A stretch of DNA of 64,000 nucleotides. It comes from Gallionella sp. Its GTDB lineage: Bacteria > Pseudomonadota > Gammaproteobacteria > Burkholderiales > Gallionellaceae. Where the stretch lies: the NCBI GenBank assembly GCA_028710565.1, contig JAQTTV010000005.1, positions 62,001 to 126,000 of the forward strand, in the 5' to 3' direction. How positions within the stretch are numbered: the stretch's first letter is position 1; the number at the start of each line of letters is the position of its first letter. A program made the position numbers and the translations under genes. Shown one piece after another: positions 55,287 to 63,940 of this stretch. Under the pieces are notes generated by a model. The model saw only the letters and a program-made list of their open reading frames with translations. It was not told the origin of the DNA and did not search any database.

Positions 55287-56000
55287 ATGAACAACAAACA
55301 TATTCTGGTGGTGGATGACGATGCCGGTCTGCGCGAATTGCTGCAGCAGTATCTTTCCGAGCAGGGCTACCGCGTCGATGCCGTTGCAGACGGTTCCGCC
55401 ATGGAGCGATACCTTGCGGAACAGGCGGCGGATTTGATTATTCTCGATCTGATGCTGCCGGGGGAGGATGGCTTGACGCTGGCGCGCAAATTACGGATGA
55501 GGGGCTGTCAGCCGATTATCATGTTGTCGGCGCGCGGTGAGGATGTTGACCGCATTATCGGTCTGGAGGTCGGGGCGGACGACTACCTCGCCAAACCGTT
55601 CAACCCGCGCGAGTTGCTGGCGCGCATCCGCGCCGTGCTGCGGCGCAGGGAAGGCTGCGACACCCAAACAGAAAAACCGGCACATGATATTTTTCGTTTC
55701 GGCCCTTACCGCCTTGATCTTCATTCGCGCAGCCTGTCGCGCGAGGGGACGGATGTCATCCTGACAGCAGGGGAATTTAACCTGCTGCGGGTTTTCGTCG
55801 AGCACCCCAATCAGGTATTGAGCCGCGATAGCCTCATGGACAAACTCAAGGGTTATGAGCGCACGCCGTTTGACCGCAGCATCGATGTCAGGGTGACGCG
55901 TTTGCGGCGCAAGATTGAAGGCGATCCATCCACGCCGGTGTACGTACGCACCGTATGGGGAGAAGGTTACTTGTTTGTTCCCGGAAACAAGGCCGGATAA
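55287..56000 (+). CDS. OmpR-family response regulator
   Basis: A 237-residue protein with a receiver domain (ILVVDDDAGLRELL near residue 6; phospho-Asp in LIILDLMLPGEDGL near residue 52; Lys in YLAKPFNPREL near residue 104) and a C-terminal winged HTH (ILTAGEFNLLRVFVEHPNQV near residue 157, GEGYLFVPG at the end). The ATG at 55287 gives the normal OmpR/PhoB length. Directly followed by its kinase with one-base overlap (TAATG). The targets are probably local, the exporter or the Gly-rich protein, but this is inferred. Confidence 0.92.
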   Translation: MNNKHILVVDDDAGLRELLQQYLSEQGYRVDAVADGSAMERYLAEQAADLIILDLMLPGEDGLTLARKLRMRGCQPIIMLSARGEDVDRIIGLEVGADDYLAKPFNPRELLARIRAVLRRREGCDTQTEKPAHDIFRFGPYRLDLHSRSLSREGTDVILTAGEFNLLRVFVEHPNQVLSRDSLMDKLKGYERTPFDRSIDVRVTRLRRKIEGDPSTPVYVRTVWGEGYLFVPGNKAG

Positions 56001-57307
56001 TGTTTTTCGATCACAAGCGTACCACCCTGTTTCGCAGTACAGCCACCACGGTGGCGGTCGCGCTGATCGTCTTTCAGCTCATCACGCTCGCGGTTACCGC
56101 ATACTTCATCATGTTGCCGATGGCCAGACGATCAGCTGATGATCTTGCCGCCCTCATGGTGCTGTCGGCTCAGACCTGGGTGGAATTGCCTCCGCAGACG
56201 CGTGCAGATTTTGGTCTGGAACTGGCCAAAAAACATCACCTCTGGCTATTCGATGACACCGCCGAACTGCCGGGTTACGAGCGTTCTTTGCCCTATTTGA
56301 CACTACTCGAAAATTCTCTTGAGGCGCGGACCGGGGAAAATATCCGCATCAAGACCACGGAATGGGAACAGACCTGGTTCTGGACGGAAATCCACACCGG
56401 CGGGAAATTGATCCGTATCGGTTTCCCTCGCGATCAATTCGGCATGCAGCCGCCGCTGGCGCTGCTGCTGGTATTGGCTGCAACGGTTGCGCTTACGCTG
56501 ATCACGGCCATCATTCTGGCGCGACGCATCACCCGGCCACTGGAACGACTTTCCGAGGCAGCAAAACGCGTCGGGCAGGGCAATGTCCCGGAAACGTTGT
56601 CGGAAAGCGGCCCGGAAGAGCTAGCCAGTTTGGCGCGCGCCTTCAATCAGATGGCGCTGCAGGTGCAGGATCTGCTCGCCAATCGCACCACTTTGCTGGC
56701 CGGAATTTCCCATGATCTGCGCACCCCGCTGGCACGCATGCGCCTGGCAGTGGAGATGTTGCCGGAAAACGCTAACCCGAAAATTATCGCCAGATTGAAA
56801 AATGATCTGGAGGAAATGAATCGCCTCATCGGTGAGTTTCTTGCGTTCAGCCGAGGGCTGGAAAGGGAGTCCGCTCAGGAAAACGACCTCAATCAAATAT
56901 TGCAGGAGTTGGCCGACAATGCCAGAAACGGGGGGGCAGAAATAACGTGGCAGCCGAAAATGCCCTGCATGCGGACTGTCGGTCAGATGGCTTTGCGACG
57001 CATACTGGCCAACTTGATTGGCAATGCGGTGCGCTACGGCGCGGACAAGGTGGTGGAAATCGAATGCGATTGTGTAAACAAAATTACCGTCATCCGGGTG
57101 CTTGACCGTGGCCCCGGCATTCCCCTAGGACAGGTAGAAAACGTATTCCGGCCTTTTTATCGGCTTGAATCATCGCGCAGCAGCGCCACCGGTGGTAGCG
57201 GTCTGGGACTCGCGATTGCGCGCCAACTGGCGGACATCAACGGCTGGACAATAGAATTGTTGCCACGCGATGGCGGCGGCACGGATGCGCGGCTGACTAT
57301 CCCTTAA
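56000..57307 (+). CDS. EnvZ-like sensor histidine kinase
   Basis: A 435-residue inner-membrane histidine kinase. Two membrane helices (about residues 14-38 and 151-173) enclose a periplasmic sensor; a HAMP domain follows (RRITRPLERLSEAAKRVGQG near residue 175). The H box is GISHDLRTPLARMRLAVEML near residue 233 and the ATP-binding region has GNAVRYGADK, DRGPGIPLG and GGSGLGLAIARQL. It overlaps the regulator by one base. The ligand is unknown. Confidence 0.92.
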   Translation: MFFDHKRTTLFRSTATTVAVALIVFQLITLAVTAYFIMLPMARRSADDLAALMVLSAQTWVELPPQTRADFGLELAKKHHLWLFDDTAELPGYERSLPYLTLLENSLEARTGENIRIKTTEWEQTWFWTEIHTGGKLIRIGFPRDQFGMQPPLALLLVLAATVALTLITAIILARRITRPLERLSEAAKRVGQGNVPETLSESGPEELASLARAFNQMALQVQDLLANRTTLLAGISHDLRTPLARMRLAVEMLPENANPKIIARLKNDLEEMNRLIGEFLAFSRGLERESAQENDLNQILQELADNARNGGAEITWQPKMPCMRTVGQMALRRILANLIGNAVRYGADKVVEIECDCVNKITVIRVLDRGPGIPLGQVENVFRPFYRLESSRSSATGGSGLGLAIARQLADINGWTIELLPRDGGGTDARLTIP

Positions 57308-57392
57308 AGACTGCGTGCATCAGAAAAAACAATGGCATTATCTGCACCGAGCTTCGGCCATTCACGACCTGTTAATAGTTATCAAATCAAGC

Positions 57393-57422
57393 TTGACATA
57401 ACTGATAAGATGCATGCAGAAT
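57393..57422 (+). promoter_or_regulatory. candidate promoter of the exporter operon
   Basis: TTGACA at 57393-57398 and CAGAAT at 57417-57422 with an 18-base spacer. The -35 is perfect, the -10 is 4 of 6. It lies 40 bases before the HlyD adaptor start. Confidence 0.4.
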
Positions 57423-57462
57423 AGTAACCAATTACTTACTTATTTCGATTTTTGGTGTGTTT

Positions 57463-58626
57463 ATGTCTAAACTTAGATTAAAAATTATGCTGCTGGCAGT
57501 TCTGTTGATTTCAGGATTTGCATGGGTGATCATGACTCAAGGTCCATTGGCACCCGTCAAAGTCACCATGGAAAAAATTCAGACAGGAACACTCAGTTCT
57601 GAGGTGTTTGGCGTCGGTCTTGTAGAGGCCAGACACAGTTACGCTGTTTCTCCCGTGATGACGGGCAGAATCAGCAAACTCCTGGTTGATCAGGGTGATC
57701 AGGTAAAAGCAGGTCAGATCGTGGCAGAGCTGGATCCGATTGATCTTAATGACAAGCTGGTCAGCAGTCGCTTGATGGCAGAACGCGCCGCCAATTCGAT
57801 CAAGGTGGCAGAAGCTCAGCTGGTGCAGGCGCAAAGTCAGGTTAAGACAATTTCTGCCTCGCATAGAAGGTACAGCGAATTGCAAGCGCAAGGCTTTGTC
57901 AGCCAGGAATTATTGGATGCTAAACTGAACGAAAAAACAGCCGCGTTAGCGACTCTTGATGCTGCGACGGCCTCATTAGCCGTAGCTAAACGCGATCAGT
58001 CTAAGGCGCAATCCGATGCGGCAGGCATCAATAAACTGCATGAGCAAACCCGTCTGATTAGTCCCGTGAGCGGGATTGTCACGGCAAGATTGGTCGAATC
58101 CGGTGCCATTGTTGTACCGGGACAAGCGGCAATTCAGGTGATCGTACCAAGCGATATCTGGATCAAGACCCGGATTGATCAAAAACAGGCAGGAATGATC
58201 AGGGCAGGACAAAAGGCGGCTATCGTGCTGCGTTCAGATCCTCAAAAAAGTCTCGCGGGCGTGGTGGAGCGGGTCGATTTAATCAGCGATGCGGTCACCG
58301 AGGAACGCATCGTGAATGTGGCTGCGCCAGGGATCCATGCCAGCATCGGCGAATACGCTGAAGTTACCATCAAATTGCCTGTTCTGGAAAAAACGCGCTC
58401 TATCCCCACAGCTGCGGTCAAACGTATCAATCAGCAAGACGGTGTCTGGGTGCTGCAAGATGACCGTGCCAAGTTCAAGCCTGTCAAAACCGGCATTTCG
58501 ACGCTGGAGGGACGCACGCAAATACTGGAAGGACTCAGTGATAACGAAGAAGTGATTGTCTATAGCCAGCAGGAGATAAAAGCAGATTTGAAGCTGAAGG
58601 TTGTTGCGGAAATTGTGAGGAACTGA
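57463..58626 (+). CDS. HlyD/MacA-like periplasmic adaptor
   Basis: A 387-residue membrane-fusion adaptor: N-terminal membrane anchor (LKIMLLAVLLISGFAWVIM, about residues 6-24), lipoyl-like half ISKLLVDQGDQVKAGQIVAE (about 70), a coiled-coil hairpin of about 100 residues (GFVSQELLDAKLNEKTAALA) and a beta-barrel. It links an inner-membrane exporter to a TolC-type channel. First gene of the exporter operon. The ATG at 57463 was chosen over GTG 57457; neither has a strong ribosome site. Confidence 0.9.
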   Translation: MSKLRLKIMLLAVLLISGFAWVIMTQGPLAPVKVTMEKIQTGTLSSEVFGVGLVEARHSYAVSPVMTGRISKLLVDQGDQVKAGQIVAELDPIDLNDKLVSSRLMAERAANSIKVAEAQLVQAQSQVKTISASHRRYSELQAQGFVSQELLDAKLNEKTAALATLDAATASLAVAKRDQSKAQSDAAGINKLHEQTRLISPVSGIVTARLVESGAIVVPGQAAIQVIVPSDIWIKTRIDQKQAGMIRAGQKAAIVLRSDPQKSLAGVVERVDLISDAVTEERIVNVAAPGIHASIGEYAEVTIKLPVLEKTRSIPTAAVKRINQQDGVWVLQDDRAKFKPVKTGISTLEGRTQILEGLSDNEEVIVYSQQEIKADLKLKVVAEIVRN

Positions 58627-58628
58627 GC

Positions 58629-59822
58629 GTGATCAATCTCGCAAGCCGCGACATATTGCATAGCTGGGGGAAATTTGTTTTCACTGGCGTAGGACTGGGT
58701 TTACTGATCGGCGTCACGCTGACCATGGCGGGCGTCTATCGCGGCATGGTGGATGATGCCCGTGCCATGATAGATAACGCCGGCGCCGACCTTTGGGTGG
58801 TTCAGCAAGACACGCTGGGGCCTTATGCAGAACCCTCCAGCATTCACGATGATGTGGCGCGTGACCTGCTGGGTCAGGAAGGGGTTATGGTAGCCGGAAA
58901 CGTGGCGTACCTGACCATGCAAATTCAGCAAGGCGGCAAAGATGTGCGCGTCATGCTGGTCGGTATAGAGCAAGGCAAACCCGGCGAACCCGCCTATCTG
59001 GTGGCCGGTCGTCCGATTACTCATACACACTATGAAGCGCTGGCTGACATCAAGACGGGACTGGTGCTGGGTGAGCGCATCCAGATTCGCCGCCATTCAT
59101 ACACGGTAGTCGGCTTGACGCGACGCATGGTTTCATCGAGTGGCGATCCAATGGTATTCGTCCCGCTCAAGGATGCTCAGGAAGTGCAGTTTCTCAAAGA
59201 CAACGATGCGTTGCTAAATGAGCGGGCACGGACCACCGCAAACCCTTCGTTTAATCGTCCTGGCGCGCAGGGATTGCTGGATGCGGTTCTGGCAAACCAG
59301 ACCAGCAGTCACATGGTCAATGCGGTGCTAGTGCGCATCAGAGTCGGGCATGATGATCAGGAAGTTGCCCGTCAGATACGGCGCTGGAAGCATTTGCAGG
59401 CGTATACCCAAGACCAGATGGAGGAAATTCTGGTCGCCAAACTGATTGCCACCTCGGCCAAACAGATTTTTATGTTTCTGGTGATTTTATCCATCGTCAG
59501 TGCCGCGATTGTGGCTTTTATCATCTACACAATGACCATGAATAAAATCCGGGAAATCGCGGTACTCAAACTGGTGGGGGCGGGCAATCGAACGATCAGC
59601 AGCATGATCTTGCAACAGGCGCTAGGCCTCGGCTTGATCGGTTTTGTGGTCGGAAAAACAGCGGCCACGTTGTGGGCTCCGCTGTTCCCGAAATATGTGT
59701 TGCTGATCCCCGGCGATGCAATTCGTGGCTTCATCCTTGTGATGTTGATGTGCTCGCTGGCCAGCACCTTCGCCATCCGCGCGGCGTTACGGATTGATCC
59801 GGCCACAGCGATTGGAGGCTGA
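58629..59822 (+). CDS. FtsX-like ABC exporter permease (MacB/DevC type)
   Basis: A 397-residue permease with an N-terminal membrane segment, a large periplasmic domain and three C-terminal membrane segments, i.e. FtsX topology. MNKIREIAVLKLVGAGNRT near residue 300 is the coupling helix typical of MacB and DevC permeases. It starts at a GTG two bases after the adaptor stop, so both are coupled. Partner of the next ATPase. Confidence 0.88.
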   Translation: MINLASRDILHSWGKFVFTGVGLGLLIGVTLTMAGVYRGMVDDARAMIDNAGADLWVVQQDTLGPYAEPSSIHDDVARDLLGQEGVMVAGNVAYLTMQIQQGGKDVRVMLVGIEQGKPGEPAYLVAGRPITHTHYEALADIKTGLVLGERIQIRRHSYTVVGLTRRMVSSSGDPMVFVPLKDAQEVQFLKDNDALLNERARTTANPSFNRPGAQGLLDAVLANQTSSHMVNAVLVRIRVGHDDQEVARQIRRWKHLQAYTQDQMEEILVAKLIATSAKQIFMFLVILSIVSAAIVAFIIYTMTMNKIREIAVLKLVGAGNRTISSMILQQALGLGLIGFVVGKTAATLWAPLFPKYVLLIPGDAIRGFILVMLMCSLASTFAIRAALRIDPATAIGG

Positions 59823-59826
59823 TGTG

Positions 59827-60534
59827 ATGAAAGTTCCTGCAATTCATATTGAGAATCTGACCAAACGTTATGGTGAGGGTGATACCGCCGTTGATGCGCT
59901 CAAAGGCGTGGACATGACGATCTGGCCGGGCGAGGTCGTCGGACTGGTGGGACCAAGTGGTTCCGGAAAAAGCACGTTGCTAAAATGCCTGGGTGCGGTG
60001 ATCGAACCGACTTCAGGAAAAATGCAACTAGGTGGTGAAACTATTTTTGAAGGGGTATGGAAAATAGATGACCTGCGCACCTTGCGGCGTGATCGTATCG
60101 GTTTTGTTTTTCAGGCGCCCTATCTAATCCCGTTTCTGGACGTGACGGACAATATTGCCCTGCTACCCATGTTAGCTGGCGTGTCAAATACGCAGGCGAG
60201 AATCCGCGCCCGGGAGTTGCTGGATGCGTTGGATGTCGGCCATCGTGCCAGAGCACAAGTCTCGGAATTATCGGGCGGGGAACAGCAGCGCGTGTCGATT
60301 GCGCGCGCGCTGGCTAATCACCCGCCCATCATTCTCGCCGACGAACCGACCGCACCACTGGACAGCGAGCGGGCGTTGACGGTGGTACGCATTCTGAATC
60401 AGATGGCGCAGCAATATCAGACTTCCATCATCGTCGTCACTCATGATGAAAAAATCATCCCTACCTTCAGGCGTATTTACCATATTCGCGATGGCCGCAC
60501 CTATGAGGAAGCTGGCGAAGGGCGCGATGCGTAA
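59827..60534 (+). CDS. MacB/LolD-type ABC exporter ATPase
   Basis: A 235-residue ABC ATPase: Walker A GPSGSGKST near residue 41, Q-loop with FVFQAPYLIPFLDVTDNIAL near residue 94, signature LSGGEQQRVSIARAL near residue 147 and Walker B PIILADEPTAPLDS near residue 167. The latter has Pro where Gly or Asn is common. ATG at 59827 is preceded by GGAGGC. With the adaptor and permease it forms a tripartite exporter; the substrate is not visible. Confidence 0.92.
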   Translation: MKVPAIHIENLTKRYGEGDTAVDALKGVDMTIWPGEVVGLVGPSGSGKSTLLKCLGAVIEPTSGKMQLGGETIFEGVWKIDDLRTLRRDRIGFVFQAPYLIPFLDVTDNIALLPMLAGVSNTQARIRARELLDALDVGHRARAQVSELSGGEQQRVSIARALANHPPIILADEPTAPLDSERALTVVRILNQMAQQYQTSIIVVTHDEKIIPTFRRIYHIRDGRTYEEAGEGRDA

Positions 60535-60558
60535 CCGTAATTTTATTGGAGACATGTT

Positions 60559-61182
60559 ATGAATCAGGAAGTCATCAAACGCCGTATGCCGACCGAAGAG
60601 CGACAAAGCGAGATTGTGCGCGTCGCCATACATCTGGCCGCAGAAAAAGGCATAGACAGCGTCACCACACAGGATATGGCTGATGCGATGAAAGTGACTC
60701 AGGGGGCAATTTTCAGGCACTTCCCGACCAAAGATGACATCTGGCTGGCCGTGATGCACTGGATACGCGGGAAACTGATGACAGTAGTGGAAAAGGCTGC
60801 GTCGGAAGCGACAGATCCGATTGATGCGATCGAACGGATGTTCTTTGCCCACATCACTTTTATCGGCAAGCATCCTTCTATTCCTCGCCTGCTGTTCTCT
60901 GAGATGCTGCATAAAAGGAACAGCAAACTTCGCGACCTGATTCAGGAAATCATCTCGGGTTATGAAGGAAAAGTTGCCGGCCTGCTCGAAGAAGCAAAAG
61001 AACACTCGCAGGTATCTCAGGAGATTGATAGCAAAGATGCCGCTGTACTCTACATCGGCATGATCCAGGGACTTTTCATGCAGGTTTCGATCTTTGGTGG
61101 CAAGCGCACCTTGCTGGATGAAGCCCAAAAAACCTTTCCGATTTATCTGCACGGCATCAAGAAACGTAACGATGATCTTTAA
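60559..61182 (+). CDS. TetR-family regulator of the exporter
   Basis: A 207-residue TetR-family regulator. The HTH is in AEKGIDSVTTQDMADAMKVT near residue 31, then QGAIFRHFPTKDDIWLAV. The ligand-binding part is of the AcrR/TetR type. It lies between the exporter genes and the cytochrome gene, in the same direction, so it may repress the exporter in response to a substrate. A TTGGAG site precedes the ATG. Confidence 0.88.
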   Translation: MNQEVIKRRMPTEERQSEIVRVAIHLAAEKGIDSVTTQDMADAMKVTQGAIFRHFPTKDDIWLAVMHWIRGKLMTVVEKAASEATDPIDAIERMFFAHITFIGKHPSIPRLLFSEMLHKRNSKLRDLIQEIISGYEGKVAGLLEEAKEHSQVSQEIDSKDAAVLYIGMIQGLFMQVSIFGGKRTLLDEAQKTFPIYLHGIKKRNDDL

Positions 61183-61213
61183 CTTTTACCCCAATCTATG
61201 TAAAGACATTGCA

Positions 61214-61645
61214 ATGAAAAAAATGATCACACTATTGACCTCCGCCCTGTTGTTTACCACGCTCACAGCTCACGCCGCAGAGCCGCTTGCCTTGCAACAA
61301 GTGATGAAAGATCTGGGCAAAAACATGCAAATCGTCACCGATGGGATTTCCCGCGAAGACTGGATGCTGATTGTTAAAGCGGCACCGATGATTGCAGAAC
61401 ATCCGCAGCCACCTTTTGCAGAAAAGATGCGGATCATGGCGTTTATGGGATCCGATATGCCGAAATTTAAGACGCTTGACGGAAAAACCCACGAAGCCGC
61501 CGTTGAACTGGAGCATGCTGCACACGAAAAAGATGGGCAGAAGGTCACGCTTGCTTTCCAGAAACTGCAAACTACCTGCCTTAACTGCCACCAAATTTTT
61601 CGCGCACCTTTTGTGGCACATTTCTACGGAAAACCGGCCAATTGA
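61214..61645 (+). CDS. periplasmic c-type cytochrome, paralogue of 53506-53958
   Basis: A 143-residue protein with signal peptide (KKMITLLTSALLFTTLTAHA) and a single C-terminal heme motif CLNCH near residue 125. It shares EPLALQQVMKDLGKNMQ and QPPFAEKMRIM-like segments with the paralogue at 53506, but differs clearly in the rest. Its place between the TetR gene and the TolC gene is odd for a cytochrome and suggests a redox or gas-sensing link to export. The ATG at 61214 starts the signal peptide. Confidence 0.85.
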   Translation: MKKMITLLTSALLFTTLTAHAAEPLALQQVMKDLGKNMQIVTDGISREDWMLIVKAAPMIAEHPQPPFAEKMRIMAFMGSDMPKFKTLDGKTHEAAVELEHAAHEKDGQKVTLAFQKLQTTCLNCHQIFRAPFVAHFYGKPAN

Positions 61646-61684
61646 TGAGCCTTACATTACGATTTGATGAGACAGGACGTTGAT

Positions 61685-63004
61685 ATGAGAGCATCTGTTG
61701 CTATTTTTGTTGCGGCAGCCGGGTTTCATCAGGCAAACGCAGCTGACCTTCTGGAAGTCTACTTCGCAGCGCAGTCCGGTGATCCGGTCTTTGCCGGTGC
61801 GCGTGCCGCACAACAGGCAGGTCAGGAAAAACTGCCACAAGGACGCGCACTGCTGATGCCCGTCATCAGTCTTAATGCAAACAGCACACTCAACGATCAG
61901 ACGACGCAGTATCGCGGAGCAACGCTCTTCCCAAGTGGGAATCATCGCTATAACAGCAACGGTTATGGCGTGACATTGGTTCAGCCCTTATTTCGCCAGC
62001 AAAACTGGTTGGCCTACAGCGAGGCCGAATTGCAGGTCGCACAAACCGAGGCACAATTCAAGATTGCCGAACATGACTTGATTTTGCGCGTCGCACAAGC
62101 CTATTTTGATGTATTGGTCGCGCAGGATGCTGTGCAACTGGCCGATGCTCAAAAGACAGCAATCACCGAGCAACTCGAGCAAGCCAAACTTAATTTCAAA
62201 GTGGGTACTGCGACCATTACCGACACCCATGAAGCGCAAGCACGCTTTGATCTGACCAGCGCCCAGGAAATTGCTGCGCAAAACAATCTGGAGATCAAAC
62301 GCCAAACTTTGCGACAACTTGTCAATGTCATGCCGCAACGTCTCAAACCACTCGGCAAGGAACTCAAACTGAAAGCACCACAACCCGCTGATATGGAGAC
62401 GTGGGTAGATGTTGCGCAAGTGAATAATCCTCAACTTGCCATCGCAAAATCGGCAGCCGAGTTGGCAGCGAAGGAAGTCACCCGTAATTTGGGTGGACAT
62501 TTGCCTACATTGGATCTGGTCGCCAATTACTCTACGAACCACGCCAATGGTGGCAGTTTCGGTGTGGGAAGTGACAGTACGAACAAGAGCATCGGCGTGC
62601 AATTCAACTTACCACTGTTTCAAGGTGGTGCGATCAGTTCGAAATGGCGCGAAGCACAAGCTAACCGCAATCGCTCCGAAGACGAATTGGAAAACACCCG
62701 CCGTAGCGTTGCAACGCAAACACGTCAAGCCTATCTGGGAGTACTCAACGGTGTTGCGCAAGTAAAGGCGCTGCAGCAGGCGCTTATATCCAGCCAGAAG
62801 GTTCTGGAGGCGAGTAAATTGGGGCAGCAAGTTGGTGTGCGCACCAATTTGGACGTACTCAATGCGCAACAACAGCTTTTTTCGACACGCCGTGATTTGT
62901 ATCAGGCGGAATACAGTTATCTGTTAAGTCAGTTACGGCTGAAGGCATCTGCCGGATCATTGGCTGAGCAAGACATCGTTGAAATCAATCAGATGCTGTA
63001 TTGA
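61685..63004 (+). CDS. TolC-family outer-membrane channel
   Basis: A 439-residue TolC-type protein with a signal peptide (RASVAIFVAAAGFHQANA, cleavage near residue 19) and two long TolC repeats rich in Q, A and L (SEAELQVAQTEAQFKIAEHD near residue 113; NQMLY end). It completes the exporter with the adaptor and ABC pair. The ATG at 61685 starts the signal peptide; a longer reading adds a few residues. The export system is arranged adaptor-permease-ATPase-TetR-cytochrome-TolC. Confidence 0.88.
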   Translation: MRASVAIFVAAAGFHQANAADLLEVYFAAQSGDPVFAGARAAQQAGQEKLPQGRALLMPVISLNANSTLNDQTTQYRGATLFPSGNHRYNSNGYGVTLVQPLFRQQNWLAYSEAELQVAQTEAQFKIAEHDLILRVAQAYFDVLVAQDAVQLADAQKTAITEQLEQAKLNFKVGTATITDTHEAQARFDLTSAQEIAAQNNLEIKRQTLRQLVNVMPQRLKPLGKELKLKAPQPADMETWVDVAQVNNPQLAIAKSAAELAAKEVTRNLGGHLPTLDLVANYSTNHANGGSFGVGSDSTNKSIGVQFNLPLFQGGAISSKWREAQANRNRSEDELENTRRSVATQTRQAYLGVLNGVAQVKALQQALISSQKVLEASKLGQQVGVRTNLDVLNAQQQLFSTRRDLYQAEYSYLLSQLRLKASAGSLAEQDIVEINQMLY

Positions 63005-63142
63005 GCGAGCAGATCTTCACTATGCCCATTATTCAGCAAAAGCCTATGGAGGCGTAAAAGCAAACAGGTATGCCGCCATGCCTGCTTTGGTTGATAACGT
63101 ATCTCGGCGGCGGGATACAGCAACTTTATAAGGAGTATTGTT

Positions 63143-63727
63143 ATGAGCAGTGCAATTTGTGCTTCAGGGGGGTGTTCTTCGACGACGATGAGTGGCATGA
63201 GCGGGATGCAGCGCCCAGATCCGTCGAAAATGACCGACAAGCTATTTTCTAAACTGGATACGAAAGGCCAAGGTTACCTTGAGAAGAGTGATTTTCAGAA
63301 TGCCTTTAATAAAGCCTCGTCGACGGGTTCTTCAAACAGTTCGTCCAAAATAGACGATGCATTCAAGGCGATGGATGTTGATGGAAACGGCAAAGTTACC
63401 AAGCAGGAAATGACGGACAGCGTTAAACAAGTCACTGACCAACTCGTCAGCCAATTGCAAAACATGCGTATGAGCGGCAATGGGGGTTCAACTCAACAAA
63501 CACCGGGTAGTCCCAAAAGTTTTGATGCAGCAGACAGCAATCAAGATGGGCAAGTCAGTGCGCAAGAAGCCATTGCCTATCAAACATCGAATGCAAGCAC
63601 ATCTTCTGCAAGTGGCGCACAGAACAGCGATGGTGGTGTAATGCTTCGTATTATGGAGTTGGCAAGGTCTTATGGGGCATCCGCTCCAGGCTCCCAAAGT
63701 GCGAGTAGCATTTCCGCAATAGCGTAG
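63143..63727 (+). CDS. EF-hand calcium-binding protein, XopAW-like
   Basis: A 194-residue acidic, Ser-rich protein with three EF-hand loops: DTKGQGYLEKSD near residue 39, DVDGNGKVTKQE near residue 73 and DSNQDGQVSAQE near residue 132. The N-terminal MSS...MQRPDPSKMTDKLFSKLD layout matches a family annotated as XopAW-like calcium-binding proteins. There is no clear signal peptide. AAGGAG precedes the ATG. Location and role are unknown; the type III effector label should not be taken as proof of secretion. Confidence 0.8.
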   Translation: MSSAICASGGCSSTTMSGMSGMQRPDPSKMTDKLFSKLDTKGQGYLEKSDFQNAFNKASSTGSSNSSSKIDDAFKAMDVDGNGKVTKQEMTDSVKQVTDQLVSQLQNMRMSGNGGSTQQTPGSPKSFDAADSNQDGQVSAQEAIAYQTSNASTSSASGAQNSDGGVMLRIMELARSYGASAPGSQSASSISAIA

Positions 63728-63733
63728 TACAAC

Positions 63734-63754
63734 GGGGGCAAGTCTTGCGCCCCC
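63734..63754 (+). terminator. GC-rich hairpin downstream of the EF-hand gene
   Basis: GGGGGC (63734-63739) pairs with GCCCCC (63749-63754) around a 9-base loop, 6 bases after the stop. No T run follows, so termination is uncertain. Confidence 0.5.
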
Positions 63755-63940
63755 GCCTTGGCTAGTTCAGCTTGTTTTATGACGCTCAGAAAAATGTATC
63801 CGCAATGTTGTTTGGAGGATATGGCGAAAGCATGCTCGACTATAACCTGAAAATCCCGACATAATTACGTTACAGTTTTTCAATCGTAAGATAACCAATA
63901 GCAATCAAACCTACAACCTACGTTAACCAAAGGATTCAAC

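Noticed and set aside
60268-61152. 294-codon minus-strand frame opposite the ABC ATPase and TetR genes
   Set aside because: Antisense shadow: the opposite strand holds two clear family genes, and the frame has no recognisable domain.
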